From Diospyros lotus (lineage: Eukaryota; Streptophyta; Magnoliopsida; Ericales; Ebenaceae), in the NCBI RefSeq assembly GCF_014633365.1, contig NC_068338.1, positions 52,339,716 through 52,403,715 on the forward strand: a DNA stretch of 64,000 nucleotides, in the 5' to 3' direction. Shown piece by piece: positions 1 to 11,485 of this stretch. The notes beneath the pieces were generated by a model. That model was not told the DNA's origin and ran no database searches. It was given only the letters and a program-made list of their open reading frames with translations. Both the position numbers and the translations under genes were made by a program. Each line of letters starts with the position of its first letter. The stretch's first letter is position 1.

Positions 1-1269
1 GTTCTCGTGCGTATACTACTCCCCATGGCCTCACGAGCAAGACATCCCCCTGGAAATGAAGCATCCTTTTGCTGCAATTGAGATTCTCTCGGCTTCATCC
101 TGATGTCATCCTCCATCAGAATTCAAATAGCTGGTGGAATCACTGGTTAAGGATAAGCTCTAGCTGATTCTATTGAGGATCGAGCAGTTGCTATTATCCG
201 CTAAAACTGAAAAATGATCGTTGTCGATGCCTATAAACTCGTTACCCAGTCAAACCTAATTTAGGCAGAGAATCATTCGCATATTACAGCAACCTGATTG
301 GCCTTCCATAGTCACCTAGGGCTACCAATTCTCCTGATCCATTTGTTGTAATAATTCCCTATACTTGCTGGAATCTTTGTTAGACTCACCTGGCTTGCTC
401 ACCTTCAAAGTCGACTAAAATTTTTGGTCAACTGCTTTGTTACAGTCACTGCAAGTCACCTCTCTACAGGTCGCCCTATGGAATGGCTTTACTGTTCAAT
501 CGAAAAATCTCTGTTGGGAGTTAACAATAGAGGAGTATCCTTTCCACCGTCAGAATTCCGCCAGATCATCAGAATTCACCAATGGAATTGCCTCATTTGA
601 TTAATTGTGATGCAACCAACGAAATTTTCTGGAATTGACAATCAATGGTTGCAATAAACTATGAATTGGTTACCAAATCTGTTGAAACTGCTTCACCCTT
701 CCACTTTGAGCAGCAAATAGCTCGATCCAACCCGCAAAGAGTCATTGGCTCTGTTGTAAACTTCCGAGAATCCAATTAACTCTGTTGAAGTAGCTGCACT
801 GAATCGACAAAATCTCCTGTGGAATTAGCTTCACTTCATTGCAGCTATGATTCGCCCATCTGCTTCAACTGCGCCACTTTGATCTGCCTTTAATTTTGGA
901 ATCGCAATTGCAGCGACTTGGAAAAATAATAGCGAATCAACTTGCTACTCCAGAATTCAATAGTCGAACCTTCCGCTTTTCTTCCACAACCGAGGTCACC
1001 TTCCTTCATCGAACAACACTTCCGAATTTTTCAAGTCGAGAGCCACTCCTCCGTCGAACTAACTGGAACCGAATTCGCTGAATTCAGTTCGCTCTACCTA
1101 ACGTTCACACCTACTGTCATTGATTGACTCAATCGTTCGAACAATTCTACTGCTGCCTCTGGTTTCCGTAGTCGTCTTCAAAGTCTGATAACCAGTCCTC
1201 TTTGCATTGGACAACAACCTTCAATTCCCGTCGAAAATTAATCAACAAGAAAAATCGCCGAGGAACGAT
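1..1269 (-). mobile_element. Leader region of a reverse-strand LTR retroelement
   Basis: Read on the reverse strand, this follows directly from the LTR and primer-binding site at 1270-1656, so it is the untranslated leader and perhaps the approach to gag. No long reverse-strand reading frame is present, which fits a leader or a decayed gag; the rest of the element lies left of the window. Short forward frames at 896-1127 look like chance. The superfamily (copia or gypsy) cannot be decided because no pol is visible. Confidence 0.6.
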
Positions 1270-1281
1270 GCTCTGATACCA
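1270..1281 (-). other. Primer-binding site for initiator Met tRNA
   Basis: The plus strand reads GCTCTGATACCA, which matches the 3' end of plant initiator methionyl tRNA. The reverse strand therefore carries the usual plant retroelement primer site TGGTATCAGAGC. It lies 8 bases inside the LTR edge at 1290, which fixes the element's orientation as reverse. Confidence 0.85.
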
Positions 1282-1289
1282 ATTTCTCA

Positions 1290-1656
1290 TGTTCTTAGGG
1301 TTTAGCCTAGGATTGGATTGACAATCAAAGGATTTGATCGAATAGAATCAAGAACAGAACATTGGAAAGGATGAAATGGACAGAAATGGGGGAAGGATGT
1401 AGAGAGAAATGAGGGAGAGCAGTAGAGAGAAACAAGAGGAGAATGGAGAGAATTGTAGAGACAAAATTAGAGTTTCATTCATTTAATTCAAGTATGACCC
1501 CTCCCATCTATTTACAATAGCCTTATATAGGCATAACAGACTCCTAACAACATTCCAACTCACCCATGTGCTCCTAACCAATTGCTATAATATCTCTTAA
1601 CAATTATCATAAGCCTATTACTATATTACCTCTTTAATTCTCCTTGGGTCATGACA
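1290..1656 (-). mobile_element. 5' LTR of the reverse-strand element
   Basis: About 367 bp, bounded by TGT..ACA on the reverse strand (TGTCATGACC at the 1656 end, CTAAGAACA at the 1290 end). A TATA box (CTATATAAGG on the reverse strand) lies at about 1521-1531, in the right place for an LTR promoter. The primer-binding site is immediately internal. The outer edge abuts copia pol sequence at 1657, so this element sits inside the copia element. The exact edges are inferred from the TG..CA rule because the partner LTR is outside the window. Confidence 0.75.
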
Positions 1657-4600
1657 GTTGTGAGACTAATTGGGTGATAGGTAGTCGTGTTTCACTTCAT
1701 GTGACATCACGGAAGGAATTCTTCACATCTTATACTTCTAGTGACTTTGGGACACTAAAGATGGGCAATGAAGGGTTGGCTCAAACAGTTGGCTTTGGCG
1801 ATGTTTGTTTGGAAACAAGTAATGGAACAAGATTGATACTTAGGGATGTTAGGCATGCTCTGGATATGTGTTTGAATTTGATTTCAGCCAGTAAGTTTGA
1901 TGATGAAGGGTATTGTAATACCTTTAGTGAGGGAAAATGGAAGCTCACTAAAGGCTCCCTTGTTGTAGCTCGAGGAAACAAATACTCCAATTTATATATG
2001 ATGCATGCATCTATATCTAATGGAGTAGTGAATGTGGCAGAAAATGAAAGTTCAATTGAATTATGGCATAGGAGGCTTAGTCATATGAGTGAAAAGGGGC
2101 TTAATTGTTTGGCAAGAAAGAAGCTACTTCCTGGAACTATAAGTGGAATGTTGAAGAGATGCGTTCATTGTCTAGTAGGAAAGCAAAATAGAGTTTCATT
2201 TCATAAGCATCCTCCCTTGAGAAAAGCTTATGTTCTTGAGTTAGTGCATTCCGATGTTTGTGGTCCTTTAAAGGTAAGGTCACTTGGTGGTGCACTTTAT
2301 TTTGTAACATTCATTGATGATTATTCAAGAAAGGTGTGGGCCTATACTTTGAAAACAAAAGACCAAGTACTTAATGTGTTTAAGCAGTTTCATGCCTTGG
2401 TTGAAAGACAAACATGGAAGAAACTGAAGCGTATTCTAACTGATAATGGCGGTGAATATAGAGGGCAATTTGAAGAATACTGTCGACAATAAGGTATCAA
2501 ACACAAGAAAACTCCACTGAAGACATCTAAGTTGAATGCCTTGGCTGAAAGAATGAATAGGATATTAGTTGAGAGGGCCAGACGTCTACTTGCAGAAGCA
2601 AAGCTGCCAAAATCCTTTTGGGGTGAAGCTTTATCCACAGTGACACATGTAATTAACATATCGCCTAGTGTTCCTTTACAGGGTGATATTCCAGACAGAT
2701 TCTGGTTTTGTAAGGATGTCTCTTATGATCACTTGCGTGTTTTTGGTTGTAAGGTTTTTGTGCATATTCCCAAGGATGAGAGATCAAAATTAGTTGCTAA
2801 AACTCGACAATGTATTTTTTGTGGAGAAGAAGCTCCTTAGAAGCAGAGAAGATGTATTCTTTGAGGATCAAACAATTGAAGATATTGAGAAGGCAAAGAA
2901 GGCAACCTCTCAAGACAATGATTTGGATCCTTTAAAAGACATGCCTAGTCCTATTGAGGATAATACTCAGGTTGAAGTTCAAAATAATGCACATGATAGT
3001 TATTGGGGCCAGGGGCCAAAATGACTAGGATGATGGAGGAAATTTTGATATTGGTGCAGATGAAGATGATGATGGTGATCAACCTCAAGAGGTTGTGGCT
3101 CTTCTAGTTGCTCCACTTCGCAGGTCTACTAGAGAAAGAAGACCTTCTACTTGGTATCCTTTTAATGAGTATGTGACCTTGACCGAAGGGAGAGAACTTG
3201 AGTCTTATACAGAGGCAGTTGAAGGAGAACATAAGCAACAATGGATTAATGCAATGAATAAAGAAATGAAGTCTTTACATGACAACTCCACTTATGAGCT
3301 AGTTAAACTACCTAAAGGCAAGAGGGCTTTGAAAAATCGGTGGGTTTATCGGTTGAAGCAAAAGGAAAATACTTTGCTTCCACAATATAAAGCCAGATTG
3401 GTTGTTAAAGGGTACAATCAGAAAAAGGGAGTTGACTTTGAAGAGATTTTTTCTCTAGTTGTAAAAATGTCTTCCATTAGAGTTGTGTTGGGTTTAGTTG
3501 CAACTCTAAACTTGGAGGTTGAGCAGATGGATGTTAAGACAACCTTTTTACATGGTGATTTGGAAGAAAACATCTACATGGAGCAACCAGAGGGTTTTAA
3601 TGTGGAAGAGAAAGAAAACTATGTATGCAAGTTGAAAAAGAGCTTGTATGGTTAAAAACAAGCACCAAGACAATAGTATAAGAAGTTTGAGTCCATTATG
3701 GAGAAGCAAGGCTACAAAAGGACGAACTCTGATCATTGTGTCTTTGTGCATAAATTTTTTAACCATGATTTTGTTATTTTATTGCTCTATGTTGATGGCA
3801 TGCTTATTGCTGGTTGTAATGCTTCCATAATTGACAAGTTGAAGCAAGTGTTGAGTAAGTCTTTTGCAATGAAAGACTTGGGACCAACAAACCAAATTCT
3901 GGGCATGGGAATTACACGTGACAAAAAAGAGAAGAAGTTATGGCTATCACAAGAGAAGTATATTGAGAAGTTACTTCAAAGGTTCAATATGGATAAAGCT
4001 AAAGTGGTAAGTACTCCTCTTGCTACTCACTTAGTAAAGAGCAAAGCCCATCAACAGAAAAAGAAAAGGAGGATATGAAACGAGTTCCTTATGCATCTAT
4101 TGTTGGAAGCCTCATGTACACAATGGTATGTACAAGACCATATATAGCATATGTTGTTGGCACTGCTAGTAGGTTCCTTTCGAATCCAGGAAAGGAACAT
4201 TGGAATGCAGCAAAGTGAATCATGAGATATCTCTGATGAACTAGTCATTTGAAACTTTGTTTTGGGAATGAGAAACTCATTCTAGTTGGCTATACGGATT
4301 ATGATATGGCTGGAGACATTGACATAAGAAAGTCTACTTCAGGATATTTGATCATTTTCGCAAGTGGAGCAGTGGCTTGGCAATTTAAATTGCAAAAGTG
4401 TGTTACACTTTCGATTATTGAGTCAAAATTCATTGCGATAACTGAAGCAAAAAAAGAGTTACTTTGGACGAAGAGATTTAAGCAAGAACTTGGTTTTCAA
4501 CAAAAGAAGTATGTCCTGTTTTGTGATAGTCAAACTGCCATTCATCTTGGTAAAAATCCAACTTTTCATGCTAAATCAAAACATATTGATGTAAGGTATC

Positions 4601-4769
4601 ATTGGATACGAGATGTTCTAGATGCTAAAGCTGTTAGAACTTGAGAAGGTTCACACTGATGATAATACTTTTGATATGATGACAAAAGCGTTACCAAGAG
4701 GGAAGTTTGAGTTATGCTATTCCATTGCGGGAATAGCAAAATCCTCCATATAGTCGAGATGGGGAGAAT
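1657..4769 (+). pseudogene. Ty1/copia pol, broken by stops, frameshifts and lost catalytic residues
   Basis: The order protease, GAG-pre-integrase, integrase, reverse transcriptase, RNase H is that of Ty1/copia pol. The protease site reads G-S-R at about 1677-1685 where the family has D-S-G. The integrase HHCC finger is at about 2065-2175, and its three acidic positions are near 2253 (D), 2442 (D) and 2547 (E), with an in-frame stop at 2490-2492 between the last two. A deletion or frameshift near 2815-2840 and another near 3020-3090 precede the reverse transcriptase (about 3100-4075). That domain has a stop at 3653-3655 and YVDG instead of YVDD at 3788-3799. RNase H runs from about 4249 to 4644, then the frame shifts into a conserved tail. 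gag is absent. The element cannot make active enzymes. Confidence 0.9.
4757..4769 (+). other. Polypurine tract of the copia element
   Basis: A purine-rich run (GAGATGGGGAGAA) lies directly before the TGTTGGG that opens the 3' LTR. This is the usual position of the plus-strand primer in LTR retrotransposons and fixes the LTR start at 4770. Confidence 0.75.
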
Positions 4770-5582
4770 TGTTGGGTTTTTGGGTCCTTTCCTATGCGGA
4801 GAAACCCAAAACTTATTTGGCCCATTAGCAAGAAGCCTAAGGCCCTTAGGGGTTTCTAAAATTTCAATATAAAAGGAGAAGAGGTGTGTGTGGGCAGCTG
4901 ATTGTGTTTTCGAACGAGAGAAGAGATGAGAGTTGGAGAAGAGGTGTGTGGAGTGAGCAGGTTTGATCAAGTGATCGATTGAGGTATCATTCGTGATCCG
5001 ATCTTGCTGATTTTTAGTCAATTTGTAGAAGACATATGGTTCTTCGTTCTAAACAATTGAATTAACGTTTTGAGGTTTGCAACTAAAGTTATTGGTCTCC
5101 GAACAAAGGGTTTGTTGTCTGGAATTTTCTAGGTTGAAGAGTAGCGAACAGTTTTTGATCATTTGCAGATTGGAGGGTCATCTGTGATCCGATTGGGCTA
5201 ATTTTTGGTTAGAAGACAGAGGACATCTGGAACTTCAATATGGACGGTCAGATCATTTATTTGAACCCTACAACTCCAGTTTTGTACTCTGTAACAACTT
5301 AATTTCGGTGATATCTCACTAGTCTCTCTTTTGTGTTATGCTTTGAAGTTGTTCGTGATAGCTAACTAATTTGAGGTTGTATACTAGTTGTTGCTGCTAA
5401 ACAATCACTTATAGAAGCTAGTTATTCATAGTGGGGTTTTTTGAAGTGAACCATTGGGTCATATGGCTTTTACCTTTTCGTATTGTAAGGGGTTTTTTAT
5501 GCTAAAAATTGCTTGTTGCTTTACTTATTTTTGTGCTTCATATATTGTGGTGTTTGTTGTGCCATTGCGTTCACTCCTCACA
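4770..5582 (+). mobile_element. 3' LTR of the copia element
   Basis: It begins TGTTGGG just after the polypurine tract and contains a TATA box (TATAAAA at about 4868-4874). The right edge is uncertain. I place it at a CACA at 5579-5582, giving about 813 bp, because what follows reads as host intron, but no second LTR is available for comparison and the edge could lie up to about 5695. Confidence 0.65.
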
Positions 5583-5800
5583 GGTTAAATCCAATATGGA
5601 GGGCAGGTGAATTTTGGTTACTCTCTCTCTCATCAACTCGGTCCACAGACCCTTGCCTCACTGTTTATTGGGCAGAATATCGACATTCTGACTAAACTCA
5701 ATCGCCTAATCCTAGTTTGTGACAATTAGACCACGTATATGAAAATATGCAAACAGATAGATACATGAGAGGAGCAAAAGAAGAGCGGAAGGGAACAGAC
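5583..5800 (-). other. Start of intron 1 of the disrupted reverse-strand gene
   Basis: On the reverse strand this begins GTCTGTT right after the exon at 5801-6193, so it is the 5' part of its first intron. The copia element follows. No coding signal is seen. A candidate 5-bp target duplication of the copia insertion could be GGTTA at 5583-5587, but its partner is outside the window. Confidence 0.45.
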
Positions 5801-6193
5801 CCTAGGCCAATTTCGACTGAAATCGAGGGAAAAAGTTCGCCAGCGCTGAGTAATCTCGAACTCGCGGTCGAACTCCCTGGCGCGATAGGATGCGGATTGG
5901 GCCACCGCCGAGAGCCGCCGGGAGATGAAGTAGCGGCGGTCGATTCGCTCCGCCGTCTTCTTCGTCTCGTAGACAATCTGCTCGAAGCCTTCGTTGGCGC
6001 CCCGCCACGCGTCCCTCCAGACCTCGCCGGAGGCCATGCGCTTAGCGAAGCCATCGAAGTCGCTGCGCCGGAAGGCCCTGACGGTCGCCGCCGAGCGACG
6101 AATCACGAGCCTTTGGTGCGTTCGGCTTTGTCTTTGCGATTTTAAGGACAGCAGAGGTTGCCACGGCAGGTTCGTGGCCAGGTTCGTCGCCAT
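5801..6193 (-). CDS. Exon 1 of a conserved plant protein, probably plastid-targeted; remaining exons not in window
   Basis: The ATG at 6193-6191 opens 131 codons up to a GT donor at 5800-5799. An in-frame ATG four codons upstream (6205) is possible, but MATNLATNLP gives a more typical start. Residues 1 to about 40 are rich in S, T, R and Q with few acidic residues, as in a chloroplast transit peptide. The rest is a charged, conserved-looking segment (RRSDFDGFAKRM..., ending FSLDFSRNWPR). From memory this resembles a plant-wide family of unknown function whose later part carries membrane segments and a zinc ribbon. Those later exons would lie left of the copia element, outside the window. GC content is far above the surroundings, as is common for plant first exons. 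The gene is divergent from TMEM120, with start codons 757 bp apart. Function unknown. Confidence 0.65.
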
Positions 6194-6950
6194 GACCACA
6201 CACAATCACAGATTCTCTTTCTTATGGTTGGAGGATTGTCGAAGCGAGTATACCCTTCCGGCTTACATAATTTTTGACTAAATTCATTTTTGGCCCCCCT
6301 ATTTCCTAAAATTATCAAATATCCTCCACAGATTACGTGTTTGGGTTGGTTCCCTAACTTCCTTGGTTTTCCATTCCGCTCCATTTTTTTGATTCCATTT
6401 TGTCTTTTCTTTCTTAAGTAATATAATATAATTAATTAACTATCTTATATTATATAATTAATTAATTAATATGCATACATAATTATGTTATATATTTTAA
6501 TAATTATTATGTAGAATTAAAATTGTAATTAATTGATATTAATCATAATCAATACAAAGATTTGTGATTAATATAGTGCAATAATGAATTATAATATAAA
6601 ATGTGGCGAAATGTGTAAATAAGGATGACGTAATAATAAGGTGGAACTAGATCGGGAGTAGTAGGGGCAGGCGGGCAGCGCAATCGTGCGTCACAAGGAA
6701 GGCGATAGGGAGCCACTTGGCAGAGCAGAGCCGAGCCAGCCAAACAGGCCCCTGGCTGGCTTTTCCACTATTTGCCCTTCCATACCATTCCGGAGTTCCA
6801 TTCCTCCCTTACAATTGACGCCCCCTCCCAGAGATTCCCATCTACCACACTGCTAAACTTGCCAACCCCTAACAAGCAAATTGAAATCAGATACAGCAGC
6901 AGCACCCTCGGGCGTTGGCGACGAATCTAATCTATAGGAATAGGTCAGCG
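6194..6950. promoter_or_regulatory. Intergenic region shared by two divergent genes
   Basis: The 757 bp between the start codons of the reverse-strand exon-1 gene and TMEM120 must hold both 5' UTRs and both promoters. The middle (about 6415-6600) is very AT-rich with TTAATTAATTAA-type runs; the TMEM120 side (6640-6900) is GC-richer. I see no clear TATA box for either gene and name no individual element. Confidence 0.4.
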
Positions 6951-9900
6951 ATGGGGTCGAATGCCGACGGCGAGAAGACCGTGGCGGAGGAGGTCGCCAA
7001 GGTGGCGGAGGCCGCCAAGGAGTTGCAGGACGCCGCCGCCGCCTTGATTTCGCGGACCTCGCGCGAGGAGGAGGCCCTCCGCCAGCGAGCCCTCTCGCTC
7101 GATTCCACAATTAGCGGGCTCCGCTCGTCGCTCTCCTCCTTAGTCGAGCGCAGCAATTTGGACCCCAAGGCCGCCGAAAAAGTAACCGCGACCACGAATT
7201 TGCTTCCCTCTCTGTGCATGTGGTCCGTGTTTTTGCATAATTTTTATTGACGGCTTTGTGTCTGCCTGTGATTTGTGTGTGTAGCTGGAAGAGGAATTGT
7301 ACAGGGCTAGCTACACATTGAGTGAAGGAGATGCGGCCGCCTTTCTTCCGCGAAAATCTCATGGTGATTATGCCGTGTTTATTCTGTTGTGTTGATTGAT
7401 ACTATATACGAGATTGATTTGTGACTGGGTGTGTCTTCAGGGCGGTTCTTGAGTACATTTCTTGGTCCGATTAATGTCCGTGCAACCAGGAAAGACGTTA
7501 AATTGAAAGTGAAGGAGGAGTACAATAGCTTCAGAGTATGTATGCCTTTATTTTATTTTATTCTTTTTCTTTTTTTCATTTTTCGGTTGGGACCTTTTTT
7601 GGTGCACTTGTGAAGATTTATGATAGTTCATTGTGCTTCTATTTCCAATTATCATTTGCTTTACCATTGTATTTTTAATTCCTATATGAACTGAAATATT
7701 AGCGACTGGATAGAATGAAGCTTTGCTCCAGTAAGTGCGGGCAATGAGAAGTGGTTTACTTATTTTAGGGACTTGCTCTATCAGATGAAGTGAGAACATA
7801 AAATTCAAGGTTTAACGCAGAAGAACCAATCCCGGGGACTTGATACGTTATAGTGCCTTGGAAGCTGTACTAATATTCATGTTAGTCATATGAAGTAGAG
7901 TTGATGGATTGGGGTTGCCCAGGGTTCTAAAAGGAACGACCGCTGGTGGTTGAATGACTATATGTTTATCATTTCTTGTGTGAGTAAAGAGGTGTCGGGA
8001 AGCTTTGCTGATTTTGTCAAACAAGTGGTTTTTAGAGATGATGTAGGGTTCTGTTGCAGTGGTTAGTTTTATGACTGAAAATGGGATAGCCTTTTGAAAA
8101 GAACATTCTGATGGATTATCATGGACAATTTGTTGGTATTTTATATTAGTTTGAAAGGGAAAATTGGAAACTTCCTTAGGTTAAAAGATTTATGCCCAAA
8201 AAACAAAAAAAAATGTATGAGAGCTTTGACAATATATATATATATATATATAAAAGAATTAGTATTAAGATAATCTTTTGAGAAGCAATGATGAAAGGGG
8301 TGAACCTTGTAAAAATAAAATTCACCAGGACTACAGAATAGGATAGCTCAACAAGAAAATAAATAAAATAAGATAAAGAGAAGGGAACATAATTGGAGCA
8401 CCAAGAAAAGCGAAGATAAGAATGCAATCCTGAAACCAGAGTGACAGGTTCTCTAGACAAATATGGGAGGTTTAAACTTCCACAGTAATTTCAGGTTCTT
8501 TATTGGTCCTGGTACTCCACTTAATGCAAGTGTCATATTAGGATCCAATTTCCATCTGGTGGTCGTGTGTTTTGATTATTTCTACTCTCATTGTGCACCT
8601 GTGGAATTCTTGAACCGTCTTTTATTATGTTCTGTTCCTTGTTAAATCGTTAGCTAGAGATTGTACAATTCATAGTATTTATTGTCATGAACAGGACAGA
8701 ACAGCATTTCTGTTTCTTTTTTTCCCAACTCTGCTACTCGTGTTAAGGGCATGGGTATGGAATGGATGCTTACCTGCATTGCCTGTTCAGCTGTACCAGG
8801 TACTTACTGGTGGAGAGAATATTTTTAACTCTAATTAAAATTTTCAAACATCTGGAAGTTATTTTATTTATTACAATGTTTTTTTTTTTGTTTGGATGTG
8901 GACTGAGCATACCCTTTTCAGGCCTGGTTGTTAATTCTTTATACAGGTTTGGCCTTGCGAGAGAACATACTGAGAGTGAATGGAAGTGATATTCGTCCAT
9001 GGTATGGTTTTATTTGCATTTTTTTTAAGTCTCTAATAAGACAATTGTTAGTCAGACCCTTATCTTCATCATTCAATTATCTATCTAATTTTGATTGAGA
9101 ATGTGTTTCTCTAATTTCCCAAAGAGCTAAAACATTAGCAATTCCTGTTGCCTATACCTTTCAGGGTGAATATACGTACTTATGGTTGATCAATTTAGCA
9201 AGAATATAGTGTTAGATTGCTAATCCAGGAAGATGATGTATGATATTATTGTAAATTTGTTTTTACACAGTGTAGCCTAACTGTAGTTTACATTAAAGAC
9301 TGACAGTCACCAGACAGGAATAGATGGTAGGATCTATAGGAAAAATTATGTTGTCAGTAATGGTATTGTAGAGGATTCTCTAGATGGAACTGTAAGTTGC
9401 AAATCTTGTTTGAATCAACTGCACAGGATTAAACTTATGTCAAATTAAATATTTCTGATGGTCTCCTGTTCTCCATTATTGATGCTTCTATGTTGCATTT
9501 TTGTTATGCATTCTCAATTCATTTCGGAAATTATATAACTGTACGATGTAGTGCTTCTCTGTGATTATGCACCTCCCTTGGTTATTTTGCAACCTGATGG
9601 CATGTTAATGCATGGCTTTGCGTTATTATAGGTGGATATATCATCACTACTTTGCCATGGCTATGGCACTTATCAGTCTCACTTGGGAGATAGAAAGGCA
9701 ACCTGATTGTGCCCAGAAGCAGGTAATCATCTTTTAAGTGTATTTTAAGGTTTAATTAGGTCTTTTGAATGAGACTGTTAATGTAATTTGCAGAAAGGGG
9801 TACAACTATTCCTGCAATGGGCTATCATGCAAGGAGTTGCAATGCTTCTACAGAATAGATATCAAAGGCAAAGGCTTTATACGCGAATTGCACTGGGCAA

Positions 9901-11485
9901 GGTGTAATTGAAGAAATACTCCCTTCTCTAATAATTTTCTGTGCATGCTCTAGTCTTTTGCCCTTTTCTTTGCTTTTTGTCTTTTCTGCAGTCTGTTTTG
10001 CATGTATGCATTCTCTTTCTGAAACATCGACCCTGCATGGTTTGCAGAACTTCAATGGGTTATTTTCCTTCTGCTGCTGAAATAATTCTGCATATTAGTT
10101 CAGCTGATCCATATTAGTTTTTTATTAGCCATCAAATTGCATATAGAAATTTTCTTCTTCCTCTTTTGAGGATATGCAAATTTTATTAGATTTCAGATAT
10201 ACTTTGTGGATGTGGTAGGCTCTAACCTTTTGATCCTGTTGTCGGCTGTAGGCAAGAAGAATGGATGTTGTTTGGGGAGAAACTGCTGGTGTTGAAGGAC
10301 AAATTTGGCTGTTGGCACCCATCCTATTCATTCTACAGGTGATTATATAAAATTGAATGTTTTTAAGATCATTCCTCCAGAGGCCAGAGCATGTTGATTC
10401 TTTATCATTGAAGTCATTTGTTAATGTAATTCAAGTCATCTTGAATGAATATTACTGATTAGAGAAGTATTTTCTTATGAGAACTTGTGGCAACACATCT
10501 CTTCCTTGTTTCTTTCACTGGTATGGAAGGGAACTGTTTTTACTACTATCAATGCAGTCGATCCCTAGTGTTGTTCTTTAATTGTTTTGGAAGTTATATC
10601 ATCCCCATCTTTGTGAACTTCTTGTTCTGTTTATGCAATTTTTCTCTTCTCTGCAAACTTCCCTTTCTCTTTGTGAACTTCTTGGCCCATGTCACTGCAA
10701 AATTCCTTGAATAAGAAGTGTATATATGGAGACAATAGGAGGTATCACAACCAAAAATTCCTTGGTGAAAGAGTGTTTATGTGGATTCAATAGGATGGAG
10801 GTATTGTAACCAAAATAAAAGGAGTACCCATTTTCTGGAAAAAAAAATAAAGAAAATGAAAAGCAACACAAAACTAATTACTTGGAGCACTTCAGACACT
10901 ATAGATGACAGGGCTTTACAGGTTTCAAGGTATTGCGCATGTGAAATGGTTGTATGAGATATTGTTCTTCTGTAACAGGCCTTGCAAATCAATTGGTCTC
11001 TGTTATTTGTTAAAAATCCAATAGATGTAGTAACATGATCCCATGTAGACCTGCTAAATCAAGATTTCCTTGTGTGCTTTTTCAGGGTTTTGAAGCGTAT
11101 GTAGGAATGCTGCTTCTTAAAACTGCAGTTGTTGGTATTGTTGCCGAGTGGCAGGTAAAAAATGTGTTCTACTATTATTTGGGTGCTTGGACGTGTATTT
11201 TCATGATTTATACTTCTGTTGCTCATGAGCTTGTGATTAAAATCTTAATTCCATTTTAATATCTTGAGTAATTTACTGCCTTACCTGGACTCCAAATGAT
11301 ATAATACTTCATAGATCTCCCTAATTTGCTTTCGGCAGGTAATTACTTGTGGAATCCTCCTGATTATCATGGCAGTTGGGAATTTTTTGAACACAGTGCA
11401 GACACTTGTGGTAAAATCTCGGTTTAAAGCAAAAATGAAGAAAAGTAAAAGCAGGGCTGAATTAAATCAGGGATCGCATTCCTAA
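6951..11485 (+). CDS. TMEM120 / TMPIT-like membrane protein, ten exons, intact
   Basis: Exons: 6951-7181, 7285-7363, 7441-7535, 8695-8799, 8922-9001, 9632-9722, 9794-9901, 10252-10338, 11086-11154, 11339-11485. All borders are GT..AG and the exons join in frame to 363 residues, normal for the TMEM120 family. Residues 1 to about 100 are a charged, probably coiled-coil segment. After a conserved GPINVRATRKDVKLKVKEEY stretch come about six hydrophobic segments (residues about 137-330), then a basic tail KSRFKAKMKKSKSR. Paired histidines lie in WWIYHHY (about H201-H202). Animal TMEM120 proteins are ER or nuclear-envelope proteins whose fold resembles fatty-acid elongases and binds coenzyme A; the plant role is not established. 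I chose the ATG at 6951 because family members start with a short M-G segment; an in-frame ATG at 6915 is less likely. No breaks are seen. The last exon is the left breakpoint of the segmental duplication. Confidence 0.93.
8231..8254. repeat. (TA)n microsatellite in TMEM120 intron 3
   Basis: An uninterrupted TA dinucleotide run of about ten units lies in the 1.2-kb third intron, far from splice sites. Similar runs occur at about 27216-27246 and 56405-56428. Confidence 0.8.

Noticed and set aside
4599..5021. 140-codon reverse frame
   Set aside because: Antisense to the copia RNase H end and LTR, without motif.
5747..6145. 132-codon forward frame
   Set aside because: It is antisense to the GC-rich exon 1 at 5801-6193, and its composition follows from that exon.
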